Source: Diphasiastrum complanatum
Lineage: Eukaryota > Streptophyta > Lycopodiopsida > Lycopodiales > Lycopodiaceae
Assembly: GCA_029204225.1 (NCBI GenBank)
Contig: CM055096.1
Location: 29,442,995-29,506,994 of the forward strand
DNA: 64,000 bases
Direction of reading: 5' to 3'
The position numbers and the translations under genes are program-made. Of this stretch, positions 48,350-60,113 are shown one piece after another. Position 1 is the first letter of the stretch. Each line of letters opens with the position of its first letter. The notes under the pieces are model-generated. The model saw nothing but the letters and a program-made list of their open reading frames with translations. It was not told the origin of the DNA and searched no databases.

Positions 48350-51199
48350 AGAGGTTATCACTACTGATATCTAAGCAGTGATTATCTAAACAACACAATA
48401 TGGCTACAACGATCAGACAAGAGTAGCAATCAGTCTTGATGGTGCAAATTACAAGATATGGAAATTCAAGATCAAAACACTTCTGAAGGGCGAAGGCATC
48501 TGGTCAGTGACCGAACTCTCAGAGGTACAGCCTCCAGAGGGAGACTCGAGAAGAGCTGAATGGATCAGAAATGATGAGCGTGCAATGGCGATCATCGTTT
48601 TGTCCATTAATGAAGATCTACTCATGCAGATTGAAGACTGCGAAAACAACCATGCAACATGGAAAAGATTAAAACAGAAATATGAAGTGAGGACTGCAGC
48701 TTCAGTCATGCACCTTCACAATCAGCTACAATCCATATGATGGGATGGCAACCAGTTAAATCAGCACGTTGAGAAGATCAGAACGATCTTCGCTCAACTC
48801 GCTGCATCAGGGTAGGAGCACTAGGTCCCAGCACCACAGCAGCTGATGTACTTCATGAAATCTCTACCGATGTCCTATCAGCCTTTGAGAGTGCTCATAT
48901 TGAGTCTACCAGATATGACATTCGACAAAGCAGTCAGTCTTGTCACTGATGAGAGACTGATGAGGGACGAAGGAGAAGGAAGCAGTGATCAAGAGAAGGC
49001 TCTTTTCACGAAAGGAAAGAAGAAAAACAAGAGCAAACCCAGATTCAAGAAGATGAAGTCCTCGAATCAACAATCTTCTTCATGTGATCACTATCACAAA
49101 CCAGGCCATACAGCCAACAAATGCTGGTTCAATCCAGCAATACCTTGCATGCACTGCAAGAAGAAGGGCACTCTGCATACGATTGCATACTCAACCCAAA
49201 AACGTGTTTTCAGATGTGCAGCGTATAAGCACATTCCAAAAGAAAAAAAAAACAAGCTTGATGATAAATCAGAGCAAACGATCATGGTCGAGTACTCGAA
49301 CGGATCACAAGTGTACAGACTCTACGATCCAACCACGAAAAATGTTGTTTCGAGCAGAGATGTGAAGTTTGATGAGTCCACATTCCCTGGACTAAAAGAT
49401 AAAAGAGTCTATGAGATTTTCACATTGCTACCAATTCAAGAGGGAGATCGAGGACAGATGTCAAATCAGAATACTGAGCCATAGACTCCAGAGCAGCAGG
49501 AAGCAGAAGATCAACCCCATGAACAAGAAACGTTCGAACAGCGATGGAACGAACCTAGAAGGTCAACAAGACAAGGAAGACCTCCAGACCGTTACTCTGA
49601 CAATCTTCAGTGGAGCGAAGACACGCAGTTCGAGTACTACAGCTTCACTGAAGAGCCAACAACATATCAAGAAGCTATCTAGAGTCCAGAGGAAGAATAC
49701 TGGAAGCAAACAATGTCAGAGGAGATCGAGTCGATGAGACGAAACGAGGCATGGACACTAGAGCCACTGCCAGAAAACAGAAAGATAGTCGACTGCAAGT
49801 GGGTGTACAAGAAGAAGATAAAATCAGATGGCACCGTTGGCCGCTACAAGGCAAGGCTTGTCGCGAAGGGCTACACACAGAGATATGGTGTTGATTATTT
49901 CAACACATATTTGCCGATGGTCAAGATGACAAGCATACGACTACTCCTTGCATATGCGACACAACACAATTTGGAAATTCACCAGATTAATGTGAAAACA
50001 ACCTTTCTCCACGAAGATCTAGAAAAAGAAATCTTCATGAAGCAACTTGAAGGATTTGAAGATCCCGACAATCAACAATATGTCTGTCGGTTGTAGAGAT
50101 GCATCTATGGTCTAAAACAGGCATCACGAGCTTGGTATAAAAAGCTCGATAGTCTTTTGAAGTCTCTAGACTTCAATCCTACACAACCAGACTATAATGT
50201 CTACATAAAAAGAGTAGGAAAAGATTTTGTGATACTGACTATTTCGTGGATGATTCCCTGATGATAGGAAATTCCTTGACACTGATCAAAGACACAAAAA
50301 GTCAGATTTCTGAAAATTATGAAATCACAGATCTTGGAGAAACAACAAAATGCCTCGGGCTGGAGATCAGAAGAGATCAAACAAAGGGCGAAATGCACTT
50401 GAGTCAGTCAGAATATGCCAGAAAGGTGCTCAAGCAGTATCACATGATGGACTGCAAAGAAAAGGCCACACCAATGATAGCTGGAACCAAGCTAACGATG
50501 CAAGATTGCCCAAAAACAGAAAAGAAAGAACAAAAGATGGCAGGTATACCCTACCAAAACTTGATCGGTAGTCTGATGTACCTTACAATTTGTACCAGAC
50601 TCGATCTAGCTTTCTCTGTTTATGCCTTAAGCCAATTATCTTCCAATCCTGGCATGACACATTGGCAAATGGCAAAATGAATCCTACAATGTCTAAAGGG
50701 TACCCAGAATATAGGATTAACCTACAGAGCTGAGAACGAAAGAAAAGGATTCGAGCTGCACCACTACAGTGATGCAAGTTAGGCGAGCTGCAAAGATGAC
50801 AACAAGTCCATAACTGGAGGATGTACCATAGCGTGCGAAGCTGCAATCAGCTCGATATGCAAAAAGCAAACCTTGGTAGCACAATCCTCTTGCGAAGTTG
50901 AATACGTCGTAGCTTCAAAGGTGGTGAACGAGGTAGTGTGGCTGCAGATGATGCTGGAAGCAATCGGGATACCACAAGAAGGGCCATGCACGATGATGAT
51001 GGACTCTCAGAGTGATCATGTCTTCCATTCAAAGACAAAACACATACCTTTGAAGTACCATCACATCCGAGATTTAAGTACATAAAATCAGAAGAGATGA
51101 TTGCAGATCTACTCACGAAGCCGCTCAACAAGCCACTCTTTGCCAAGCAAAGAAAGACAATTGGATTGAACATGCAAAGCTGCAATGTTCAAGAGGGAG

Positions 51200-51937
51200 T
51201 GTCAGAAATGGTGAATTCCTGCAACTTTGCCGCAACACGAACACGAAGCGAAGGTCAAACGGAGAACAATTCGTGAAAGTCAACGTCCATTGAGTTGAAG
51301 GACGAATGATTCGCAAATCATTCGTGAATCGTAAACATGCCTCTAGGACGGCAAAAATTGCAAAGCGACGCAAAACGAAAAGACACGAAAGAAACGAAAG
51401 GGAATCTTTCGCGCTGCCAGCTGGCAGCTCAACAGGCTTGGAGTCTTAGACTTCACGCCAAGTTGAAACGGGTGGCAACAATGGAGAATAATTGATTAGT
51501 TGATTAGCGTTAACTACTCTTGTAATTCTCTGTCTAGCTATCTTGTAAACTCCACACAATGGAGATAAAAAAACCATTCTTCTGGATCATAACATAGACT
51601 GTAAGACACAGAGATGTGTGTGAGTAGAGGAGAAAAGAAAAAGACTAAAAACAAAATAGTTGTGTATGAAAGTTTGCCAATGAGCAGAACACAACGAAAG
51701 ACCAGAGCGTCAGGCCGCCAACGAGTGAGACACTGACCATCTCGCTCTAAAAATTAAACTGATAATTGATTGCTCTATTTTCGTGCATCTCCTTGTCTTG
51801 CGCTGTCTTGATTGCTAGAATGGAATCTGTTCTGTGATGTGTAGTCATGTGTCTAGGTTCCTGTGAGCTTTCCGCACAAAAGAAAATGCAAAGAAACGAA
51901 ATCATTCGCGAATATGAAACAAAACCATTTCGCGACA
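51200..51937 (+). repeat. 3' LTR of copia element
   Basis: TGTCAGAAATGG...TTTCGCGACA, 738 bases, directly after the polypurine tract. Confidence 0.9.
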
Positions 51938-53337
51938 ATATTGACTTTGACTACTATGACTAGATGACTAATTAAGTCTTTGTAATGTGTGAACAGTGAG
52001 CTCTTATTGAGCTCACTAGGATTTAAGGGTTTTGTTGTACTTCTCTCTATTAGAAAGTAATGTATCTCCTTCATTGGTAGCTTACCATCTCCTAATATGC
52101 AAAATTAGGCACAAATTTTTTTGACCCTAGTACATAAACTAACAAAAATTTACATAGAGATAACATATATTGCAAGGGCTTACACTTAATTCATTTATAT
52201 TAAAGAACAAAATTCATGGGCACATCAACAAACATCAGTCCAAGCGTCACCCATAAAACTTTTAGATTCCACTCGTTATTCACATGCACTTCTTGTATTT
52301 TGTTGTGTGGCAGATGGATACATAGTTTAGCTTATTGGTCTTGCATCTTGAAATCCAAGGCATCCCATTGGCTATGACCAAACTTAAGCTGCCTATAAAT
52401 GAAACTTAAGGAGCATATTTGACATGAAATTTGATACCTTATTGTCATTGTTTTATGATAATTTTATTAGATTCCCTTTGTGCTCCACTTGTCATGAATC
52501 CCAAGGAGTAAACACGTTTTTTAATGATGAGGATCTTGTTACTTTCCATGGCCACATTGTACTTATTTTCTTAAAAGGAATTGCCTTGAATATGGCGACA
52601 AATATAATGATGGAAATGAAGATGCTAATGTAGCCTCATTTGGAACCAAATGTTGGATAAGTTGTTCTTTTGTTGAATCATTAGTTAGTTGATCAACATA
52701 GGGGCACTCATGAGAGTTGATTGTAGGTTCAGAAAAAAGAGAATAGTTTGTTATGGACAAAGTTCCTTTTTGGAACCATAAAAGTAAACTCCCATTTCAA
52801 TGAGAGAAGATGATGTGAGCCCACCATATATCAATTCTCCATATTTTGCATGTGGGGTGGAAATATTTCTAGTGAATATTTTATATGACAATAAAATATG
52901 TGACACCTACAATGCGAAAGTATGGTTCTATCAACAATTGCCATGTCCAACAAAATATCTTGATAAAATGTTGTACAATGGAGAATAGATTATGAATCCT
53001 TTCTAATGATCATCTTGGTTGTTTTGTTCTCTTTACAATCTTGTGAATTCCTTTTTTAGAGGATTGCATGAGAACACAATCAAGTTTTGAAAAATTCATA
53101 GGCAACCAATGTTCTTTGATTTGTGCAACTATGGAGGTCAATTGATTCTTTCGCTTTCTTGATTGACTAGAAGATGTCTGATATAATGATAATGTTTGAC
53201 AAAAGGTAGATATTATGGCAGCATTAGCCCAGAAAGAGGGAGCAATAATGAGAGAAAGAGAGACTATTTGTTGAGTATGAAAATTACTCTAAGGAGAATA
53301 TATAAATGAGTAAGAGGGAAAGGTTGTTGCGCGTGCG

Positions 53338-53340
<3 letters not shown>
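51938..53340. other. No recognisable gene
   Basis: AT-rich sequence with short open frames (52424-52633, 52800-52988) lacking recognisable domains. A perfect 9-base hairpin, agtgagctc / gagctcact, lies at 51995-52017. Confidence 0.5.

Positions 53341-53420
<80 letters not shown>
53341..53420. repeat. (GA)35 followed by a G10 run
   Basis: An uninterrupted GA tract passes directly into ten G residues. Confidence 0.97.
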
Positions 53421-55124
53421 TGTAAAAAATTGACTGAAAGTAAGTCAACTAAGCATATGCTTTGGTAAATAGGTAAGTAAGCATATGCTTTAGTCCTTTA
53501 CATTAGTTTAGTACTTATCTGCCATAGTTAACGTGATTTCCTTTCAAGTATACTTATGCATTTCAAATTGTAATTAATGATGTATTCCATCCATGTTTCT
53601 AAATGGTGATTTTGTATTGTAGGAAAGCACTATAAAACTAGTGATTCAAGCTGTGCTTTTCAATTGTCATAAATAAAAGCCTCCCCATGTTTTTCATGGT
53701 TCCACAAATGGTATGATATATAACATTTTATAGTATGTGCATGAGTTTTTAATGCATTTTACTCAATGCTTGTGATTTTTGGTTATGTCATTCTATAGTG
53801 CTTTAAGCATCATAGTCAAATCTTTTAGGTAATTTTAGAGCAATTTTCTTTTTTTATCATGCAAGTCCTAAATTGTATGTGAAAAGTTATAAGCATTAGA
53901 AGTTCTATTTTTCACTTTCTCATATAAGATATATGAAAAGAAATTTATATATATATATATATATGGGTAATGCTTCTAAATATTTAAGGTTCATGTCCAT
54001 GTTTTAGTGACATACTCAAAAACCATTTGTATGCCTTTAAAATCAAGGACTACAAAATTATTAAAACTTCTTAAGGCCAATTATACCGCTAAATTATTGT
54101 GACATAATTTGACCTTAGGGATTTCACCATCCACCCCACCTCAAAATTTAGGAGTTTGTCCCAAAGTCTAGGGTCATGTCTTCGATCCATAAAATCAGTT
54201 TTTTGTTTTTACGAAGAAAATGGATCTGCCTCCCTGTGCAAAATCTGCGCACTTTTTTTTTTTAACATGCACTTTCCGAGTGTTGAAGGTGCATGAAAAA
54301 TTGATTTTCCATATCTCAAATGGACCTTTGACCGGCAAAGAAAAGTTCAAAAAAAAGTATGAAATATTTTCATGCCCAACAAGGTCTGCCTCCTGCCTCT
54401 AGCTACAGACCTTGGCCAAAGGCACTTCCCTGGCACCTACTGCCCTTAGCTGAAGGCCCTTCATTTTATTCCTTTATTATCTCTTGAAGATTTAGTTTTT
54501 TTTTTTTTTGGATTGAATGCATAACTGCCCATCAGTAATTGCTCTATCAATCAATACATAGAGTTTGATCCAGACTCAGAACTGATTTCTGCTGGATCCA
54601 AGCGTGCTAAGAAGACATTAATTAGCTTTGGATTTTATGGTTGAGAGCAATGGAATGTATAATAATATTCTGAGCAGCACAAATTCACTTTTGGCATTCC
54701 AGTTCAAAGATCAATGGACTTGGGCAGGTATCTGATCTGATACATTAGAATCTGTATGATCAAAGGAAGATAAATGGATGTCAGAAAGAGTATATTTCGC
54801 TGCAAAAACTATAGATTCACCACCTTAAAGGAACAAAAAGTATGAAAAGCTCCGGAGACGATGAACTACATGCATTTCATCAAGTTAAATTCAGCTAAAA
54901 CAAACACAGCCCAACATCTCAAAGAAACAAGTACAGAAGTATCTGAATCAATAGAGTTTCTGTAATCAGATGAGGATATATGCATATTTTGCTGTTGATA
55001 TTTCAAGACCCATAATATACCGGATTGCATAACAGGAAAAACTTGACATTGTTTTACTATCTCTCAGAAAATTGATTTACAAAAGAGATAGTTGCCATGA
55101 TCTTGACTGTTAATGCAGGTTGTG
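53421..55124. other. No recognisable gene
   Basis: AT-rich intergenic sequence. It includes a short TA run near 53945-53965 and two perfect palindromes aagcatatgctt (53451-53462 and 53479-53490) spaced 28 bases apart. Confidence 0.5.
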
Positions 55125-55495
55125 ATGATGGAGCGTTGTAGTATAATTTCTGCAGAAGCAATGGATGACATGATCGTTGATAGCTTATACACAACTGATC
55201 AATTTAGCTTTGTTCAGAAATAAATCACGATCCTCCGTTGCAGCATTGTGGAAATGAACCTACAGAACCAACGTTTGAATGCGTTCTGGAGCTGTATCAA
55301 CAACAAAAGGTCACCTTAAACTCTTCAAATGGAGACAGGCTCTATGGCAGTAATTCCGAACCTGATCAACTAAGCTGTTCTAGTATAGATCAGCCCTTGC
55401 AACAGTTTGGAATGAATCCTACAGAAGTAACTACCCTTGAGGGTTTCAATATAGATCACGCTAACTATTTTATTGTTGATCGTGATCTACCATAA
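55125..55495 (+). CDS. Unrecognised open region converging on the GRAS gene
   Basis: A 32-residue frame opens at 55125 (MMERCSIISAEAMDDMIVDS). A second frame is open from about 55208 to a stop at 55493-55495 and reads HCGNEPTEPTFECVLELYQQ, later SIDQPLQQFGMNPTEVTTLE. A ttgttcag just before the second frame could act as a splice acceptor. Composition is acidic and Gln/Ser/Thr-rich, like an activation or intrinsically disordered region. No family is recognised. It ends 50 bases from the GRAS stop on the opposite strand. It could be exons of a small gene, a remnant of a duplicated regulator, or chance. Confidence 0.3.
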
Positions 55496-55544
55496 TTGCA
55501 GACTTCTCCAAAAAGTAGTAGAAGGATGAATCTGCAATGCAAAG

Positions 55545-56951
55545 TCACGAGGAATGCTGCTGCCAGGACGATACTGAGAAGAGAGGTGTGTCCTGCCACG
55601 CCAGAATCAGAAAGCCTCCATCGTCCACTAATTGATAGCCTTCTGAGGGGTAGCACAGCTTCAGCAGAAGCCTTGCCTGTGCTGTGGCAAACCTGCTATG
55701 TGGAGTTTCCCTGAAGCCTGCTTTCTGCAGCAGCGCTTTCCAATGAGTGAATTGTGCGTGGTGCTCACTTCGATTAGAGGCTTGGCAGCAGACGAGCTCA
55801 TGGATTTCTTTTCCCAGCCAAGCTTGTTCTATTTTGAGGCGATCTTGACTGTTGGAAGGTAAAACGGCTTCCAGAGAGTCAAAGATGGCAGAGTAGTGGC
55901 GAAGACCTTCTGTGAATCTGTTTAGAAAATGAGAGGAGTGACTATGGCTAAGCTCCTGCTCAGCGACTGTCACCACTGTGGGAGCAAGCGAATGCACAGC
56001 CTGCAGAAGCGATCGTAAGGTGATAGTGTCTTTATCCAGCAAGCGATGGAGCTGCATCATTGAGTTCACCACCAAAGCCTCATCTGCGGTTCTTCTAATA
56101 CCGGATTGCAACGCTTCGATCCCACCATGGAGAGCTTGAAACTCGAACTGGATGCCTAGAGAGCGGGCAAAATCAGTCAGCCGTGCTCCAGTCCCCTTTA
56201 GCATCTCCAAGGAGGAGCCCATGCCCGTGATCTTGAGGCGAGGAGCACCACCACCTCTCTCTGTGAGCGATTGCATGAATGGTGGCCATTGTAGGCCTTG
56301 CATGATATCGAAATCTACAATGTGGATGGACTGCTCTTTCTCCACAGCCTCGAGGATGGCCTGGTTGGCCGTGAGATGGGCGAAGCGGATGAATGGGGTG
56401 AGCTTGTTGAGCGCTAGGTATGCGTCCTGCATTGTTTGATCATCCGCAGATCGAAATCTCAAGCGTTGCTGCTGAGATTTAGTGCTTCCTTTTTTCTGGG
56501 ATGCTATTAGGCTTGCTAGAGCGCTCATGAAGAGCGAGCCCACGCGCTCTGTGGCGTCTCCCTGGGGAGAAATTTTACTCGAAAGTCTGGCGATGGCATT
56601 CATGGCTACCCCGCACTCTCCCACGAACACAGCCTCCGCTGCTTTCTGCAGTAAATCCCACACGAAATCTTCCCTCGAGTATCCTTCTACCTTCCTCTCA
56701 AACGAACCAGTCACCCTTGTTTCTTCCTTGTCGACTTCTTCGAAAAGCTTAGCTCTTTTGCGTGGAGGTGAAATCGATTCAAAGGTGGATGAGGGCATCT
56801 CTTGAAGCCTTTCTCGCCATGAAAGCCGAGAATAACATAAGTTGCTGATCACATGAGCTAAAGGAAGGCATGGATCGTACCCATGCTGCTGATCACTGGC
56901 CCATTTAACCTCCGACATTTGATGAAACATTTTCACTTGAGCAGTTGCCAC
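55545..56951 (-). CDS. GRAS-family transcription regulator, LAS/SCL18 type
   Basis: A single intact 468-residue frame without introns. GRAS proteins are plant nuclear regulators. The LATERAL SUPPRESSOR (LAS/MOC1/SCL18) clade promotes axillary and lateral meristem formation in seed plants. Domain order: a variable N-terminal part with a basic PPRKRAK (62-68) that may be a nuclear signal; leucine-rich region I (about 98-150, LLQKAAEAVFVGECGVAMNA); LNKLTPFIRFAHLTANQAIL (181-200), a LAS-clade-like signature; VHIID motif as IHIVDFDIMQGLQWPPFM (209-226); leucine-rich region II (257-274, ARLTDFARSLGIQFEFQA); PFYRE region (345-362, RFTEGLRHYSAIFDSLEA); and a complete SAW region (403-463) ending PLFSVSSW. 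Length fits the family. ATG at 56951 is the first in frame. The clade assignment is from motif memory; an SCL or other GRAS subfamily is the alternative. Confidence 0.9.
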   Translation of the reverse strand: MATAQVKMFHQMSEVKWASDQQHGYDPCLPLAHVISNLCYSRLSWRERLQEMPSSTFESISPPRKRAKLFEEVDKEETRVTGSFERKVEGYSREDFVWDLLQKAAEAVFVGECGVAMNAIARLSSKISPQGDATERVGSLFMSALASLIASQKKGSTKSQQQRLRFRSADDQTMQDAYLALNKLTPFIRFAHLTANQAILEAVEKEQSIHIVDFDIMQGLQWPPFMQSLTERGGGAPRLKITGMGSSLEMLKGTGARLTDFARSLGIQFEFQALHGGIEALQSGIRRTADEALVVNSMMQLHRLLDKDTITLRSLLQAVHSLAPTVVTVAEQELSHSHSSHFLNRFTEGLRHYSAIFDSLEAVLPSNSQDRLKIEQAWLGKEIHELVCCQASNRSEHHAQFTHWKALLQKAGFRETPHSRFATAQARLLLKLCYPSEGYQLVDDGGFLILAWQDTPLFSVSSWQQHSS

Positions 56952-58486
56952 TGCTATGCTCGAGCTTACAGCTACCAGGTTGGAAAGCGTTGCTGTAGTC
57001 TGCGCAATACTATAATAGGTATACAGCTATGCAGGAAGCTGGAGAACGGTTAGAGAAGAGCAACAACACATGCGTCAACAGATTCAGCACGTTACGTTTG
57101 TGATCTAGATTCTTTCATGATCACAGAACCAGCTAAGGCAGCACAGATATTGTTGTTCGGAGCTTGATGGACTATAGATTGTCTTTCAGCTTGATCAATT
57201 AGTGTGCATACTGAGCTATGGCTTTGCCTTCTGCTTGATCATCTAACTTCAACCCACCAGATCTGGTCTGTAAAAGTCCAATATATAGCAATCTCAAAGA
57301 GTAATCTGGAAAACTACAGGCCTAGAAAACGAGATTCTGCAAACAGTACGCGAATCATGATCCATGATTTTCATACAAGGCAGCTGGACGTGGATTGTGG
57401 AAAGGCCCAAAGCCCAAAGAATCTGGCAGCTGCAGCAGAAGAAAGAGTGAAAGACGTCGGAAGTTTACATTGGATATTGGAATGTAGCTAATAGCTATCA
57501 TTTATCACAATCGACTCTCGCCTCCTGCCTCCAGAGTCCAGACAAGCCACTGTGCACTCTATTACACTTATGAGAATCCAGAGAAAGCAAATCAGGAAAA
57601 TTGGTGCTCTCAAACAAAGCATAAAAAGTAAGAGTGGCACTAAATTTACTTACAAATTTTACAGCTCTAAGATTTTCTTCGGACCTAACTTTCATAATAT
57701 ACAAACCATAGATTATGACATATACTTTATGGATACTGGATGCTTATTCTGCCCATTTTCTAGACTCCTCAAAAGAGCAGAATCTGCAACCCACGACTTT
57801 TGGTTTTTGAGAGGTTGATTATGTTATTGAAATGCAGATTAGGCTTCAAAATGGTCATGCGAAAAAAGCCAAAATATTTATCATGAGATCGAAGGTACCT
57901 AGGAAAATGACATTCTGCCCGGTAAAGAATCATAGGCTCGGGATCGGTCCCTCCAGGCTTCGTCTATGACTTCTTGCTGAGGAGTGTCATTGAGGAGAGT
58001 GTCATTTGCCCCTGCACCTTCCATAATGCATTCACATACTGAGTGGTGCTCTTAAATGTTTTGGGAAGTGGTTTTTTTAGTGACCTTTGCAAGCCCTATA
58101 ATTATTTGAACCATATGTCAAGGTCACTGAAAAGACTTTTCCCAAGTGTAACCTTGGCATTTTACATTACCACTAGAAAAGACCTTATGGCCCATAGATT
58201 GCAATTTTTTATGCAGTGTGATATGCTGTCCAAATTCTTCTTAGACATCTGTAAATTTAATGCACTTCAAAGATATAAAGTAAGATGCCGACATGATTTA
58301 ATACACTTCAAAGATATGAAGTAAGATGCCAACAGTGCTCATAAAAGTTTTCAGACTGACCTTATAAAGAACTGGATGCTAACATGATCCTTTACTTTTT
58401 TGGAACCAGTTGTGTAGAAAATCTCCACATCTAGATAGCAAGCACTGCTTGTGAATTTGTTTCGAACCTGCCTCAAGAAAAAACCT
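56952..58486. other. GRAS promoter region and spacer
   Basis: No other gene was recognised. On the minus strand a gctatatattgg box near 57278-57290, about 330 bases before the GRAS ATG, could be its TATA box. A nearer cctattatagt lies around 57010-57020. Confidence 0.35.
57278..57290 (-). promoter_or_regulatory. Possible TATA box of the GRAS gene
   Basis: The minus strand reads gctatatattgg. The match to TATAWA is good, but a leader of about 300 bases would be needed. Confidence 0.25.
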
Positions 58487-58598
58487 ACAATACTACAATG
58501 CTTCTTGGTTTCCAAGGGGAGGCTCGAACCCGAGACCAAAGAAACTTTGGATGTCAAGCTAACCAACTAAGACAACCCCGTTGGACAATACTACAATG
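58487..58598 (-). mobile_element. 84-bp tRNA-like mini-SINE with 14-bp target duplications
   Basis: The insert 58501-58584 is flanked by perfect direct repeats acaatactacaatg (58487-58500 and 58585-58598). On the minus strand it begins ccaacggggttgtc and has an A-box-like ttagttggttagc. About 30 bases further is the B-box-like gggttcgagcc. It ends with a small perfect hairpin cttgg-aaa-ccaag followed by aag. Length, box spacing and target duplications fit a tRNA-derived retroposon, either a minimal SINE or a retroposed tRNA-like RNA. The acceptor and T stems do not pair well, so it is not a working tRNA gene. Perfect duplications suggest a young insertion. Confidence 0.75.
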
Positions 58599-58714
58599 GA
58601 AGAGGTGAAGTAATAGTAAAAAGCCCTATAAGTTTTGAAATTTATGACTAAAATTACTGCATTGTTTACAAGTTAAAAACCTACAAAAAGTGCCTACTTA
58701 TTGAGGGCAATTTG

Positions 58715-58801
58715 CCCTTCAAATGACAACTCTCTTTTTTAAGATCTTGGCCAAGGTAGAACATTTTTGTTTCTTTTTGCAAATTTTATTGTTTTGAAGG
58801 G
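58715..58801. mobile_element. Short CCCTTCAAA-ended inverted-repeat element, copy 1
   Basis: 87 bases bounded by cccttcaaa and tttgaaggg. The left side is also preceded by ttgagggcaatttg, making a nested palindrome. Possibly a tiny MITE. No target duplication is certain. Confidence 0.35.
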
Positions 58802-59880
58802 TACAGAAAAAACATACCTTGAACAATTTCCCTCAAAGCTAGAGGTTGCACTAGAACAGTTCAATGTTCAAGCTCATCGACCTTCATTGCTTCAAAATTT
58901 TAAATTGAAAGTCTTGTTAACTTCAGAGATGTTCTTCAAGAGAGGATGATTTGTTGTGGGCAAAATGAGGAGAGATTTGACAAAGTTGTGCTCTTGAAAC
59001 ATTGTGACTACAAATCTTGAAACTAAAAGTGAAATGCCAAATTCAGCAATTGGCCCCTAATGTCTTATTAGTTTTTTGTGAGCACCGACTCACCAAGCTT
59101 TACCAAGCTGTGCAAATTTTTAGGGCCTCTTCATAACCCATTTTTGACGTCATCCCTTCCTTCGAGCACACCACCCATTCTTAGAAATTCATTTCACATG
59201 TCAACACCCATCATTCTACTTCACATGTCAACACCCATCATTCTACTTTGCAAATGCATTTTAGTTGGTGAATTGGTCTATAGACTTGCCTAATAAGGAA
59301 AGATCGGGTTCCTCCTTGGTTCTTGGCCAGCTGCAATAGGGGTGAAGAATCAAGATGGCTGGGAGAGGTTGACCTGTGAAGATGGCTGGGTGAAAATGCC
59401 TGATCAGCTTTTCCCAGCCTTCATGTGAAGGTATGCAAAGGCACCCTCTGGCCCATTTTTTACGTCATATATATTCTCAATTATTAAAGGTTTGTGATTC
59501 CCCATTGTGCTTCAGCGATCTAACACCATGGACAAGAAATTTTCCCAGGTTTCAGTTTGAATGGCAATTTAAAATTTTAAATGTTTTTGAAAGGAAGAAA
59601 TTAGTGTGAACTCAACATCGACCATCATAAATTTGTTCATGCTTCAAAATAAAATGAAGACATTCACACCAAATTGAATAGAGAATATGTATATTTTTGT
59701 TATGCTTCAATAATATTAAATTTTAATCTCGAAACAACTTCAGCCTATCACATTTCACAACGAAACACATATGACAAAAAGCATATGAGACAAGAAGGGC
59801 ATCAATTTTATCATAGGTGTCCTGTCAAAATTTAGGACTGTTTTTGACAAACCCAAATTTGTGAGGGCTCTGCTCAGCAT

Positions 59881-59916
59881 AGATGCACTCCCTGCACCAT
59901 GTCAGGGAGTGCATCT
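59881..59916. repeat. Perfect 14-bp hairpin
   Basis: agatgcactccctg (59881-59894) and cagggagtgcatct (59903-59916) pair perfectly around the 8-base loop caccatgt. This is a strong foldback on either strand. Confidence 0.85.
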
Positions 59917-59976
59917 GCGGCTAAAAATCAAGAAAAAAATTTCACCAAGGATTGCAATGGTGAGGATTGCACCAGC

Positions 59977-60010
59977 GCACTCCCTGCCAAGGTGCAGGTG
60001 TAGGGAGTGC
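59977..60010. repeat. 9-bp hairpin sharing the same stem sequence
   Basis: gcactccct (59977-59985) and agggagtgc (60002-60010) repeat the core of the hairpin at 59881-59916, so either arm could pair with arms of the other. Confidence 0.7.
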
Positions 60011-60113
60011 ATGAGATGCTGAAACTAAGCCGAGACACTTGTGAGTGACTAAGCAACCACCCTCGTCCAGATGGGACTATCTTGCACTAAGACTATGGGT
60101 GTAGGCAGGGATT

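Larger units (their letters stand above)
47697..51937 (+). mobile_element. Ty1/copia element with both LTRs
   Basis: The 5' LTR is 47697-48335, followed by the primer-binding site tggtatcatagcac. Gag spans about 48437-49110 (RISLDGANYKIWKFKIKTLL, WKRLKQKYEV) with a knuckle-like CDHYHKPGHTANKCW. A VYRLYDPTTKNVVSSRDVKF block lies near 49300. RT runs 49713-50690 (KIVDCKWVYKKKIKSDGTVG, LVAKGYTQRYGVDYFNTY, IDLIGSLMYLT-like) and RNase H 50760-51090 (SSCEVEYVVASKVVNEVVWL). The polypurine tract caagagggag precedes the 3' LTR at 51200. A protease and integrase core were not recognised. The element is broken in several places. LTR differences are modest, so it is probably younger than the copia at 6964. 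Confidence 0.9.

Noticed and set aside
56152-56805. Plus-strand open frames opposite the GRAS gene
   Set aside because: They are antisense shadows of a well-conserved coding sequence.
58501-58584. Functional tRNA gene on the minus strand
   Set aside because: The acceptor and T stems do not pair and the segment has flanking target duplications, so a retroposon fits better.
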